Positions 24,873 to 33,988 are shown, counted from the first letter of the stretch. The stretch: 64,000 nt of DNA from Sphingobacteriaceae bacterium GW460-11-11-14-LB5 (GCA_002151545.1 CP021237.1:3224001-3288000); one strand, 5' to 3'. A program made the numbers and translations. Notes: generated by a model from the sequence alone, not told the origin.

Positions 24873-27677
24873 ATGAATTTAAACATATCAAACAAGAAAC
24901 TAATTATCAAGTATTTAAGTGCAATTACTTTAAGTTTCACATCACTATCGGTTTTTGGTCAGATTTTTAGCACTGCACAAAACCCACTTAGTGTAAAATG
25001 GAACTATATTTCTGCAGGGGGCTTTAAAATCATCTATCCGCAAGAACTGGAGAAAGAAGCCCAAAGAATGGCCAATACCCTACCCTTCATCTACCCGAAA
25101 ATAGGACTGGGTTTAAGGCAGCAAAAAACCACCATTCCACTCCTCTTGCAGAACCGCGGAACTGTAGCAAATGGCTTTGTTCAGCTCGCGCCCAAGAAGT
25201 CTGAATTCTATGCAACCCCACCCCAGTTTTTCGACAGTCAGGATTGGCTAAATAACCTGGCGGTGCATGAGCTTAGGCACATTGCCCAGTTTGACAAATT
25301 GACAGGAACACAAGCACACCCCTTTCCTGAACTGGTTTACTTCGCTTACTTCGGGGCGGGCATCCCTACCTGGTTTTTCGAAGGTGATGCAGTGGTTAAC
25401 GAAACCGCTTTGACCAATTCGGGCAGAGGCCGGCAGCCCAGTTGGATCATGCCTTACCGCGCTTCCATTTTGGAAGGCAAAAAAATATCATACAGCAAGG
25501 CCTATTTCGGTTCGAACAAAGACGTTACTCCCGGCTATTACCAAACCGGATATTTGATGGTATCGGATATGAAAGAAAAATATGGTCAGTTCATTTCCGA
25601 CAGTCTACTTAGCGACATTAGAAAAAGACCGGTAAGGCCGTACCCCTTTTCGCAGAGCTTAAAAAAATTCACGAAACAAAACTCCAGAACTTACTTTCTT
25701 TCCACTCAAAACAAGCTTGCTGAAAAATGGAAAATACAGGAAGAAAAATCGGTTACAGAAAGCTATGAAAGCTTAAATAAAAAACCCGCTCTGGCAACGG
25801 ATTATTTCCTCCCTGTACGGCTAAATAAAAACCAGGTTTTAGCACTCAAAGAAAGCAAGACTGATGCACGTTATTTTGTAGTTATTAACGAAGATAAATC
25901 AGAGCAAAAATTATTCGGAATTGGTTACCAGGAACAGCCATGGTTTACGTTAAAAAACGAGCTTTTGGTTTGGGATGAAATACGCTACGATCCGCGTTAC
26001 AAACAACGGAGTTATAGCGTCATCTGTTCCTACAATTTAAAGACTAAAAAATTCAAAAAATTAAGCAGCAAAAGCAGGCTCTTCTCGCCCAGCCTTTCTA
26101 ACGACGGGAAGAAAATCATCGCTTCAAAAGTGGAGCTGAACAATCAGTTTAATTTGGTAGAGTTAGATGCAGCTTCAGGAAAAATTTTAAAGACCTACCC
26201 CAATCTTGAAAACGAAATCCTGCAGACACCTTCCTTTGATGAATCAGGAAATAAGGTTGCCTATATCGGTGTAACTGAGAAAGGAAAAAGTTTATGGCTG
26301 ATTGACGGAGAAAAAAAATCGCTGCTGATTTCGAACAGCAGGCAACAGCTCAGCCGCCCGGTTTTCATCAACAACAAAATTGTTTTCAATGCACACTTTA
26401 ACGGCATCGACAATATCTACAGCATAGATCCTGTTTCGAAAAAAATCAATGCCCTTAGTGCTTCGAAATACGGAGCCTTTAACCCCAGCGAAACTGCTGA
26501 CGGAAAAATCATTTTTAACAATTATAAAATCAATGGTTACGAAATTGCGGAGGCAGCCTTATCCGAAAAACCAGTCGGCGAAAATAACTTTGTCGATTTT
26601 TCGGCTGCTGCTGAAAAGCAGGAAAATGTGGGGAATGTTTTCGACAAAATTCCAGACAGCACCTACCAGGTTAAACGCTACCATCAAACCTTAAACCTTT
26701 TCAGCTTCCACAGTATTATTCCGGTTATCGACAACGAATATCTTTTCGGTCTGGAGCTGCAATCGAACAATCTGCTCAACACGATGGACTTTTATACAGG
26801 CGTAAAATACCATCGCGATTTAAAACGTTTTGAGTACACAGCAGACATCAGCTATAAGGCACTTTATCCTGTATTTAGTGTATTGTACCGCAACCGTCCG
26901 AAAAGAACGTTCTACAGAGCTAAAAACGCGACACAACAGGGCGATTGGAGAGAGAACTATATTAAACTTAATGCATCGGTTCCGCTTTCGTTTAATGCCC
27001 GCAATCAGAACTATGCTTTTACCCTAAATGCAGCGACCAGTTTTACGCAAAGGTACATGCCCGAAAACATGCCTACCGGTTTTATCCGCGAGCTCAAATT
27101 TCCGATGGAATATAATTTCACTTTCAACCACAGTGTGCGCACTACCGAAAGAGACATTGCACCAAAGTGGGCACAAGTATTCAGGGCAACTTACAATCAC
27201 CAGCCTTTTGACAAAAACTTAAAAGGAGAAATCTTAGCGCTCGAAAGTTTCCTTTACTTTCCAGGCCTTGCAAAAAACCATTCCTTTTTGGCGAGCTTCA
27301 ATTATCAAAAAGCAAGTGGGGTAAATCAGTACGCAACCGAGATTGCAACTGTTTATGGGTACAACAACATTTTAGCGAAAAGCACATTACAAAACAGCCT
27401 GCTTTTCAACTACCGTTTTCCCTTTGCTTTTCCGGATTGGGAGTTGGGGCCTTTAGCCTACGTCAGAAATTTTAGGGCAGGTTTATTTTGCCATTACGAA
27501 AACATTGGGAAGGGCACAACCTTTAACGATCCGAAAACTTACGGAGTAGAATTGAACACAAGTGTAAACCTTTTGCGCTATCAGCCTGTTGTAGATTTAG
27601 GAGCGAGATTGGTTTTTGTTAATCAGATTTACAATCAAAATCCGATATTAGAGTTTTCATTTAATTATAGCTTTTAA
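24873..27677 (+). CDS. HEXXH metalloprotease / beta-propeller / outer-membrane barrel protein
   Basis: A 934-residue exported protein with a signal peptide to about Gly29. Residues 40-300 look like a gluzincin peptidase: H-E-L-R-H at 132-136 with a third ligand Glu170 in 'WFFEGDA', 34 residues after the second His. Residues about 310-600 contain WD40/TolB-like blades ('LFSPSLSNDGKKIIASK', 'TPSFDESGNKVAYIG', 'FNPSETADGKIIFNN'). Residues about 620-934 alternate like an outer-membrane beta barrel and end in aromatic 'ILEFSFNYSF', the usual last-strand signal. It follows the A-biased gene-free region and precedes a LapA-like gene by 4 bases. Substrate and orientation are unknown. Confidence 0.82.
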   Translation: MNLNISNKKLIIKYLSAITLSFTSLSVFGQIFSTAQNPLSVKWNYISAGGFKIIYPQELEKEAQRMANTLPFIYPKIGLGLRQQKTTIPLLLQNRGTVANGFVQLAPKKSEFYATPPQFFDSQDWLNNLAVHELRHIAQFDKLTGTQAHPFPELVYFAYFGAGIPTWFFEGDAVVNETALTNSGRGRQPSWIMPYRASILEGKKISYSKAYFGSNKDVTPGYYQTGYLMVSDMKEKYGQFISDSLLSDIRKRPVRPYPFSQSLKKFTKQNSRTYFLSTQNKLAEKWKIQEEKSVTESYESLNKKPALATDYFLPVRLNKNQVLALKESKTDARYFVVINEDKSEQKLFGIGYQEQPWFTLKNELLVWDEIRYDPRYKQRSYSVICSYNLKTKKFKKLSSKSRLFSPSLSNDGKKIIASKVELNNQFNLVELDAASGKILKTYPNLENEILQTPSFDESGNKVAYIGVTEKGKSLWLIDGEKKSLLISNSRQQLSRPVFINNKIVFNAHFNGIDNIYSIDPVSKKINALSASKYGAFNPSETADGKIIFNNYKINGYEIAEAALSEKPVGENNFVDFSAAAEKQENVGNVFDKIPDSTYQVKRYHQTLNLFSFHSIIPVIDNEYLFGLELQSNNLLNTMDFYTGVKYHRDLKRFEYTADISYKALYPVFSVLYRNRPKRTFYRAKNATQQGDWRENYIKLNASVPLSFNARNQNYAFTLNAATSFTQRYMPENMPTGFIRELKFPMEYNFTFNHSVRTTERDIAPKWAQVFRATYNHQPFDKNLKGEILALESFLYFPGLAKNHSFLASFNYQKASGVNQYATEIATVYGYNNILAKSTLQNSLLFNYRFPFAFPDWELGPLAYVRNFRAGLFCHYENIGKGTTFNDPKTYGVELNTSVNLLRYQPVVDLGARLVFVNQIYNQNPILEFSFNYSF

Positions 27678-27681
27678 AACC

Positions 27682-27960
27682 ATGAGCGCAAAAACAATTT
27701 CCATCATTATCCTGACTGCATTGCTGACCATATTTTTAATGGTGAATACCGAACCTGTTGATTTTGATTTCCTGGTTACCACGGTTCCTGTATCTAAACT
27801 TTTGGTTATTGGCGTTTGCATTATCATCGGTTTTATTATCGGTTTTGTGGTGGGTCGTCCCAGAAAAACAGTGAGCAGTTATGATGATGAGATCGAAAGA
27901 AATCAACCGGTTTCGAACAAAAAAGAATTGAGCGACGAGGATAGAGATTATATTAGCTAA
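27682..27960 (+). CDS. LapA/DUF1049-domain membrane protein
   Basis: A 92-residue protein with two closely spaced transmembrane helices (about 5-22 and 39-58) separated by 'NTEPVDFDFLVTTVPVS', the pattern of LapA/DUF1049. The cytosolic tail is charged and begins 'GRPRKTVSSYDDEIERN'. LapA of enterobacteria helps lipopolysaccharide assembly, but a similar role here is only by family. It starts 4 bases after the large barrel protein and is probably cotranscribed with it. Confidence 0.85.
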   Translation: MSAKTISIIILTALLTIFLMVNTEPVDFDFLVTTVPVSKLLVIGVCIIIGFIIGFVVGRPRKTVSSYDDEIERNQPVSNKKELSDEDRDYIS

Positions 27961-28007
27961 GAGTTAGGACTAGCATGGTTCTACGATCTGATACTCAATA
28001 GCAAAAT

Positions 28008-28091
28008 CGTCATCTCGACTGGAACGCAGTGAAATGGAGAGATCTGCTTCGATAGATCTCTCGGCTATGTTGCACTTCGCTCGAGATGACG
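28008..28091. repeat. REP-A element, copy 1
   Basis: CGTCATCTCGA (28008-28018) and TCGAGATGACG (28081-28091) are perfect outer arms. An inner pair GAGAGATCT / AGATCTCTC makes a second stem. It is the same layout as the elements at 28521, 33989 and 51226. Location is intergenic, after the LapA-like gene. Confidence 0.85.
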
Positions 28092-28187
28092 GCGACTCAG
28101 GATAATGATCTTCTTAAACTTTTTCTCCATCACATTGATTTTTATCCAATAGATTATCTACCGAAATGACGGGTATTTTTTTCGTAG

Positions 28188-28481
28188 TTAAAGTGCTGAC
28201 ATAATCTCACCATACAACAAGCCACTGCCCCCACCATAATGCTGGATAATTTTCAACCCTGGTCTTAAAGCAAGTAGTTTGGTTTTTAGTTCGGCTTCCG
28301 AATGGGCTTCGATACCGTTTCCGAGTAAAACCAGATCTACCTGTTGTTCTTTACAAATGGAAATGGCTTCTTCATTTTTACAAACACATAAACCCTTCCA
28401 TTCGGGCCGGGCATTTAACAAGCGGTTCATCACAGCGGTAATTTCTGTATCGCGGCCGATATAAAGTATAGTAGTTTGCAT
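28188..28481 (-). CDS. Receiver-like small protein without phospho-Asp
   Basis: A 97-residue protein with the alternating beta/alpha pattern of a response-regulator receiver: 'TTILYIGRDTEI' (first strand), 'VDLVLLGNGIEAHS' where the phosphorylated Asp would sit, and 'RPGLKIIQHYGGGSGLL'. The expected acceptor Asp after the third strand is Gly/Asn here and the N-terminal acidic pair is not clear, so it would not be a normal phospho-receiver. No kinase is nearby. The call rests on fold pattern alone. Confidence 0.6.
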   Translation of the reverse strand: MQTTILYIGRDTEITAVMNRLLNARPEWKGLCVCKNEEAISICKEQQVDLVLLGNGIEAHSEAELKTKLLALRPGLKIIQHYGGGSGLLYGEIMSAL

Positions 28482-28520
28482 ATTTTAAATTTAAGCAATA
28501 TCGTTGTAGATCAAAAAAGT

Positions 28521-28617
28521 CGTCATTCCGACTGAAATACCAATTTTTTCATTGGCAGTAAAGCGGAGAAATACCTGATCTCTACTTCAGGATTTCTCCA
28601 CTACAGTCGAAATGACG
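28521..28617. repeat. REP-A element, copy 2
   Basis: CGTCATTCCGAC (28521-28532) and GTCGAAATGACG (28606-28617) are the outer arms, with one mismatch. The inner segment has GGAGAAAT and ATTTCTCC flanking a CCTGA/TCAGG stem. It sits just after the stop of the pirin gene, between it and the receiver-like gene, and could act as a bidirectional transcript end. Confidence 0.85.
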
Positions 28618-28628
28618 ATTCTTCTAAA

Positions 28629-29351
28629 TTAATTCAATTCCATCGGAACGTCCATCAATAAAACCTCTGCATCTGCAGTATTGGCTTTAAAACTGATGCT
28701 GTCGGTATCCCAAACACCTAATCCATCTCTTTTGCTCAACACCTGTCCGTTAATGGTAACTTCTCCGCTGATGACGAAAGCATAAACTCCGTTTCCAGCT
28801 TTTTTGATTTGGTATGTGGTTTCAAAACCTTCATCAAACTTTCCTAACGAAAACCAGGCATCCTGATGGATCCATACACCGGCATCATCCGCGTTTGGCG
28901 ATAAAATCTGCTGGAAGTTATTGTGCCTTGCTGCAACATCTAAAGTTTGCTGATCGTAACGTGGGGTAACGTTTTTCTGGTTCGGAAATAACCAAATTTG
29001 CAATAAATTTAATTGTTCATCTGCATTTGCATTAAACTCGCTGTGGCTAACTCCTGTTCCGGCACTCATTACCTGAATTTCTCCGTTTTTAATTACGGCT
29101 GAGTTACCCATACTATCTTTGTGTGCAATTGCACCAGCTAATGGAATGGTAATAATTTCCATGTTATCGTGTGGGTGCGAGCCAAAGCCCATTCCACCAT
29201 CAATACTGTCGTCATTTAAAACCCTTAAAACGCCGAAGTGCATCCTTTCCGGATTGTAGTAATTAGCAAAACTGAATGAATGGTGTGCATCTAACCAACC
29301 ATGATTAGCATGACCGCGGGTGTTTTCTTTGTGCAAAATAAACTGTGACAT
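28629..29351 (-). CDS. Pirin-family cupin protein
   Basis: A 240-residue double-cupin protein. The N-terminal cupin carries the metal ligands in 'GSHPHDNMEI' (two His) and 'GTGVSHSEFNA' (His and Glu), as in pirin and the YhhW quercetinase. The C-terminal cupin ('GEVTINGQVLSKRDG') lacks an obvious metal site. Bacterial pirins show quercetin 2,3-dioxygenase activity in vitro or regulate metabolic enzymes; which applies is unknown. A TAAATTTG box (complement of 29376-29383) and an AGGAAA sequence precede the ATG. Confidence 0.92.
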   Translation of the reverse strand: MSQFILHKENTRGHANHGWLDAHHSFSFANYYNPERMHFGVLRVLNDDSIDGGMGFGSHPHDNMEIITIPLAGAIAHKDSMGNSAVIKNGEIQVMSAGTGVSHSEFNANADEQLNLLQIWLFPNQKNVTPRYDQQTLDVAARHNNFQQILSPNADDAGVWIHQDAWFSLGKFDEGFETTYQIKKAGNGVYAFVISGEVTINGQVLSKRDGLGVWDTDSISFKANTADAEVLLMDVPMELN

Positions 29352-29375
29352 AAATTTCCTTTCTTATTTATGATA

Positions 29376-29383
29376 CAAATTTA
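29376..29383 (-). promoter_or_regulatory. -7 box of the pirin gene
   Basis: The complement reads TAAATTTG, an exact TAnnTTTG, 25 bases before the pirin start. No clear -33 TTTG is seen at the expected distance, so the call is moderate. Confidence 0.5.
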
Positions 29384-29434
29384 CAGCAGCGAAGTTTGGC
29401 AGACGTTGATGTAGGGTAAGAAAGTTTAGGGCGA

Positions 29435-29485
29435 AGCGTTGGGCGTGGGGCGTTTAGCGTGGGGCGTTTGGCATTTGGCGGTAAG
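29435..29485. repeat. GC-rich minisatellite
   Basis: Short tandem units built on GCGTGGGGCGTTT(A/G)G are repeated about twice and flanked by related GGGCG and TTTGGCG words. The G-rich strand stands out against the AT-rich surroundings. It lies between the pirin and AlkD-like genes. Confidence 0.6.
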
Positions 29486-29504
29486 CGGTTTAAAACCTGA
29501 TGTA

Positions 29505-30185
29505 CTAAAGGCCGTGCTTTGCCAGTACGGCATCGCTATTAAGCTCCCTCAAGGCATCTAAAGCTACCCAGTTTGCTTTTTTGTTGTTTTGAGCAAGGAT
29601 ATTGTTGGCGGTTTCAATGGCATACTCATGCAGAAAAACATTTCGTTTACCAATCTGCCTCAGTGCCCAGTTGATGGCCTTTTTAACAAAATTCCGGTTA
29701 TCGTAAGCCTCTCTTTCAATAACCGGAAGAAAACTTAAAAAAGTTTCGTTGGGTTCTTTTTTAAGGTGTACAGCCGCCTCGGCCATTAACACAAAACCGG
29801 TACGTTTCACAAATTCCGCTTCGGCCTGGGCAAATTCAAAAACCTTCGACTTAAAATAAGGTGTTTTAACGAAAAGATTTCCGCAAGCCTGATCACATAT
29901 ATCCCAGGAGTTAAAATCTTTCGTCCAGGCATTTATTTGCGCTTCTCCGACTTCTTTATAATCGCCTATAAAGGTTGCTAAAAGCCGGGCTTCATGAAAT
30001 CCAGTCTCCCAAAGCAGTAAAGAGAGGTCCTGGTTTTTACCAATCTGCTTGCCCAGCTTGCGGATGTTGGGCACGCGAATACCAAAAGCCCTGGAAGTAT
30101 CGATTCCAAAATGAGTCATCTTTTTTAAATACTCAGGCTCACTGATGGCTTCCAACTCGGAAAGAATAAAAGCAATGTCGTTCAT
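29505..30185 (-). CDS. AlkD-like DNA alkylation repair protein
   Basis: A 226-residue all-helical HEAT-repeat protein of the DNA alkylation repair (AlkC/AlkD) superfamily. Family marks are 'FGIRVPNIRKLGKQIGKN' near the N-terminus, 'WDICDQACGNLF' and 'KKAINWALRQIGKRN'. AlkD-type glycosylases remove positively charged alkylated bases such as N7-methylguanine or N3-methyladenine without base flipping. The gene lies 13 bases downstream of the GH20 gene on the same strand, although the functions seem unrelated. Confidence 0.9.
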   Translation of the reverse strand: MNDIAFILSELEAISEPEYLKKMTHFGIDTSRAFGIRVPNIRKLGKQIGKNQDLSLLLWETGFHEARLLATFIGDYKEVGEAQINAWTKDFNSWDICDQACGNLFVKTPYFKSKVFEFAQAEAEFVKRTGFVLMAEAAVHLKKEPNETFLSFLPVIEREAYDNRNFVKKAINWALRQIGKRNVFLHEYAIETANNILAQNNKKANWVALDALRELNSDAVLAKHGL

Positions 30186-30198
30186 CTTAAAAAAACCG

Positions 30199-32448
30199 TT
30201 ACTCTATAAAAAAATCTGCAGAAGATACAGCCCTACGTTTTCCTGCATTAATGCTGTATTCCAGCTGCAGGGTATATCCGCCGCCGCCTTCCAGAAACAA
30301 AAGTTCAAAAGGATGGTAGCCTTTTTTCAACGCAATTTGTGCGGATTTTTCGATGGCAAAGTGCATTCCATCATTATCAATTAATGTTTTATTTTGCATT
30401 TTAAGCACACTTCCATCGTCAGAACGGAGAAAGAACGAATAAATACCATCTTCGGCTGCATAAAAGAAACCTTTATGGCGCGTAGCAAAACTTCCTGCCT
30501 TATCTTCCACCGGAATTTCGATAGCCGCTGTGGTTGCGGTTTTCGTTTTATCAGCCTCTGCGATTAAATTTACAACCTTGTAAAATTTCGGATAATAGCT
30601 AAAATTCAAACCTGGTTTTGGATTATTCAGCGATACGGCATCCACATAATCGGTTTGTACATAATTGGCAGTAAAAACATCGCCCATCCTTCCGCCAGCA
30701 CCAAATATGGCCGCTTTTATCGTCTGGGTTCGATCAATATAAATGGGTTTAATGTATGTTGGAGAGCTGATTTTTGGTGTACTTCCATCAGTGGTGTAAT
30801 GCACGATAGCATTTTTGGGTGCCTCGATGTTAAGCGCTGCCGATTTCAGAAAAACATTATTTTCGGCAAAACCTTTAAGATCAGTAAAACGGTAATTGAT
30901 ATGCATCGCATCTAAAACAGCAAACTGCTGATCCATTTTCCGGCTAAAGGTTTCGAAATTCTGTTGATGCCCCCATAATACTTCAGCCATCGCTAACATG
31001 CGCGGAAAAAGCATATATTCCAGCCTTTGTTCTGAAGGGATATATTCTGTCCAGAGATTGGCCTGCCCACCTAAAACATATTTTTGTTCGTTTGCGTTAA
31101 GACCAAAACCAGTTGGATTGAATCCATACACTTTTTTCAGCGAATGTGCATCCTGTTGTGCATCAAAATAGCAAAACTCTCCGGGAGTCATAATGAGTTG
31201 ATTTCCTTTTTCTGCCGCATGTTTAGGAGCTGTTGGCACCCAGGTGCGCCAATACATCATGGTGGCCGTTGGCGAAACGCCACCATCTAAAATCTCATCC
31301 CAGCCAATTAGTTTTTTGCCCATGCTATTGAAATATTTTTCCATGCGCTTAACAAAATAACTCTGGATCTCATCAATATTTTTAAGGTTTTCGCGCTTCA
31401 TTAAGGCCTCACATTCGGGTATATTCTTCCAGCTACTTTTTTCAACCTCATCTGCTCCTAAATGAATATACTTTGAGGGGAACAAGCGTGCTACCTCTCT
31501 GAAAATATTTTCAGCAAATTCAAAAGTAGTTTCCTTACATGGACAAATGGGATCGGTAAAGCTTTTTTCCCTTTGCACTGATCCGGTTGAGGTTAGCCAG
31601 GGGAACAGTTTTGTTGCGGCTTGCATGTGGCCGGGCATATCTATCTCAGGAATAATTTCTACCCCTTTACCAGCTGCATATGATACCAGTTCTTTGATCT
31701 CCACCTGCGTATAAAACCCACCATACATTTTTTCTCCATCGATCATTTTAAAATGTTTCTCCGGAATATTGTAATCGGGATTGGTAGCAGCCAGTTTTAA
31801 ACAGGCAGAATCCTGGTTATTTAATTTTCTCCAAGCCCCTTTTGCCGTTAGCTCAGGGTATTTCTTGATTTCAATTCGCCAGCCCTGATCATCGGTAAGG
31901 TGCCAGTGAAACTTATTAAACTTATAAAAGGCTAACCGGTCGATAAAACGGTGAAGATAATCGATATCAAAAAAATGACGGGAAACGTCTAAATGGATAC
32001 CACGCCATGAAAACTTCGGCTGATCATTAATTTCTAATGCGGGCAAACTCCAGGTATTGCCAGTTTTAAAAGCATTGGCAGCCGCCAGCTGTTTAAGGGT
32101 TTGTACTGCCCAAAAAGCACCTAACTTATCACTTACGGCAATGGTTATTTGTGTTGGGGAAATACGCAAGCGATAGGCCTCTGGCTTTAGGTTTGCATCC
32201 TTGGTAAACAAAATTTTATTGGCAATGCCATTTGCCCTGGCTTTTTTAAGCAGATTGATCTCCCGGATGGCCATTGAAAAAACACTATCCGTATTTACTG
32301 AAATGGCGGTGCCGGCAGAAAAAATAAAGTTACCTTTTAAGAGTTGAAGTGATTCAGGTTGCGGGACCAGGCTTACTTGTGCGAAGGTAAATTTAGCAAT
32401 AAGAAAAAATGCTAAGCCAAGCACAAGGATAAAATTATTTAATTTCAT
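30199..32448 (-). CDS. GH20 beta-N-acetylhexosaminidase
   Basis: A 749-residue exported glycosidase that removes terminal beta-GlcNAc/GalNAc from chitin fragments, peptidoglycan or glycoproteins. A signal peptide ends near residue 23. The GH20b N-terminal domain runs to about 150. The TIM barrel starts at 'FSWRGIHLDVSRHFF' and has the catalytic Asp-Glu pair in 'YIHLGADEVEKSSW'. A chitobiase-C/Fn3-like segment ('VHYTTDGSTPKISSPTY') follows, and the last 130 residues look like a PA14-type carbohydrate module ('FYAAEDGIYSFFLRSDDGS'). A TATATTTG box and a 16-bp palindrome lie directly upstream, implying specific control. Confidence 0.95.
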   Translation of the reverse strand: MKLNNFILVLGLAFFLIAKFTFAQVSLVPQPESLQLLKGNFIFSAGTAISVNTDSVFSMAIREINLLKKARANGIANKILFTKDANLKPEAYRLRISPTQITIAVSDKLGAFWAVQTLKQLAAANAFKTGNTWSLPALEINDQPKFSWRGIHLDVSRHFFDIDYLHRFIDRLAFYKFNKFHWHLTDDQGWRIEIKKYPELTAKGAWRKLNNQDSACLKLAATNPDYNIPEKHFKMIDGEKMYGGFYTQVEIKELVSYAAGKGVEIIPEIDMPGHMQAATKLFPWLTSTGSVQREKSFTDPICPCKETTFEFAENIFREVARLFPSKYIHLGADEVEKSSWKNIPECEALMKRENLKNIDEIQSYFVKRMEKYFNSMGKKLIGWDEILDGGVSPTATMMYWRTWVPTAPKHAAEKGNQLIMTPGEFCYFDAQQDAHSLKKVYGFNPTGFGLNANEQKYVLGGQANLWTEYIPSEQRLEYMLFPRMLAMAEVLWGHQQNFETFSRKMDQQFAVLDAMHINYRFTDLKGFAENNVFLKSAALNIEAPKNAIVHYTTDGSTPKISSPTYIKPIYIDRTQTIKAAIFGAGGRMGDVFTANYVQTDYVDAVSLNNPKPGLNFSYYPKFYKVVNLIAEADKTKTATTAAIEIPVEDKAGSFATRHKGFFYAAEDGIYSFFLRSDDGSVLKMQNKTLIDNDGMHFAIEKSAQIALKKGYHPFELLFLEGGGGYTLQLEYSINAGKRRAVSSADFFIE

Positions 32449-32460
32449 TAAAGTTATGTT

Positions 32461-32481
32461 TTGATCAATTGATCAAATATA
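32461..32481 (-). promoter_or_regulatory. -7 box with 16-bp palindromic operator before GH20
   Basis: TTGATCAATTGATCAA at 32461-32476 is a perfect 16-bp palindrome. On the minus strand it directly follows and overlaps TATATTTG (complement of 32474-32481), an exact -7 box. The palindrome therefore covers the transcription start region of the hexosaminidase, 13 bases before its ATG, as a repressor operator would. Confidence 0.65.
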
Positions 32482-32670
32482 GTTTTTTCGATGAAAAAAG
32501 TTCATTACCATCCACCGGTTCTATTTCCATTTGAAACTTACGCTATGCGCGAGCAATATAACCAATCCTTAACACCGCCTGAGGTTTAAGTTTACATATA
32601 CCGTTTAAATTGCTTCAATTTTACCATTGACAATTATTTACCTAAAAAAACCATTAAACTTAAAGAACCC

Positions 32671-33927
32671 ATGCAAAGAAAACTCATCTGGATGCTACTG
32701 GCCCCATGTTTGTTAGCTGTATCTTGTAAAAAGAATACCTTAAATGAAGCGGACACCGACACCGCAAATCTTAAAAAAAACAGGTTGCTGGCCACCACAG
32801 CAGCAACCAGCGCTGCCGTAAGTGTAAATGCCTATACCAATACATCAGGCTACATCAGCACCGGTTTTTCATTTTTAAACCCAACACAAATTGATAAAAA
32901 CCGCCAGGCGATTGGCGGCAGTGCTTACACCGAAGTATATGGCTTTAATGTTCCTGAAGAAAACAGAGTAAGGGGTATCAGGTGGAATGAAGATGATGAA
33001 ACCACCGCTATATGGCGCCCGCAGGGAATCGCCGGTTTCTCGAGGAATGGTGTACGCTATTTATTGGTCAGCTGGTATGCCAAAGATGCGGCAGAGAGCA
33101 AAGGATCGAGAATAACCCTGATTGACATCAGCCCAAGCTCGAGCACTTATTTAACTTACAGGCACATTTTACTGGTACAGCATACCCTTCCAACCGGCAC
33201 CTTGGATTATACGCAATATGGCACTTATGCACCCTTAAATGTGCACGCCGGCGGGATAGCTTATTTTAATGGTAAAATTTATTTAAGCAGCACAAGTTTA
33301 GGCTTAAGGGTATTCGATTTAGATAAAATTATCGAAGTAAGCGCTGGCACGGGTACCGAAAATAAGTGCGGCAAAGACGGTAGTGGTAATCTTTATGCTT
33401 TTAATTACCGGTACATACTGCCACAAATCGGTTATTATAAAATTAACGAGGCAGATCCTTTTTCAACGGTACAGGTAAATTATGAGAATAATCAATTATG
33501 GACAGGGCAATATTATGCCGGAAGTGCAGATGCATCGATTGTACCTAAAATATTCGGGTTTCCCATCAATACATCCGGCGAAGTGCAGAATTCGGGTATA
33601 CAAACTGTGATTCCAAAAAACAGTCTGTTTACTTCAGATCATGCACATGGCATACAGGGCGTTTTTAGAAAAGGAAACAGAACCTGGCTTTCCTGCACCG
33701 GATCACCGAGCGAATCGTATGGATCAACCGCTCGTTTAGCAAGATATACCGATGGTGATACCAATACCGTGCGATACAGATGGCCCTATGGTGCTGAATC
33801 CTTATACCTGGAAGCACAATACGGATATTTATGGAGCTTAACTGAGTTTGAACCCAATGCAGGCGCTCAAAATGGCAGTCAGGTTAACCGGTGTATATTT
33901 GCGGTAGATTTTTCAAAATACGAATAG
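32671..33927 (+). CDS. Exported lipoprotein of unknown function
   Basis: I do not recognise the family of this 418-residue protein. The N-terminus 'MQRKLIWMLLAPCLLAVSCK' is a lipoprotein signal with Cys19 as the likely lipidation site, followed by a low-complexity Ala/Thr linker. The mature part is rich in Tyr, Gly and Trp and has repeated blade-like strands ('GIRWNEDDETTAIWRPQGI', 'GGIAYFNGKIYLSSTSLG', 'FTSDHAHGIQGVFRKGNR', 'EAQYGYLWSLTEFEP'), suggesting a beta-propeller that binds ligand at the surface. It is divergent from the GH20 gene, so a shared glycan context is possible but unproven. Confidence 0.78.
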   Translation: MQRKLIWMLLAPCLLAVSCKKNTLNEADTDTANLKKNRLLATTAATSAAVSVNAYTNTSGYISTGFSFLNPTQIDKNRQAIGGSAYTEVYGFNVPEENRVRGIRWNEDDETTAIWRPQGIAGFSRNGVRYLLVSWYAKDAAESKGSRITLIDISPSSSTYLTYRHILLVQHTLPTGTLDYTQYGTYAPLNVHAGGIAYFNGKIYLSSTSLGLRVFDLDKIIEVSAGTGTENKCGKDGSGNLYAFNYRYILPQIGYYKINEADPFSTVQVNYENNQLWTGQYYAGSADASIVPKIFGFPINTSGEVQNSGIQTVIPKNSLFTSDHAHGIQGVFRKGNRTWLSCTGSPSESYGSTARLARYTDGDTNTVRYRWPYGAESLYLEAQYGYLWSLTEFEPNAGAQNGSQVNRCIFAVDFSKYE

Positions 33928-33988
33928 CAGCCTTAATCAAACAAAAGATGCTATATTATATTTTTAAATCTATCTCCTTGAGAAAATT

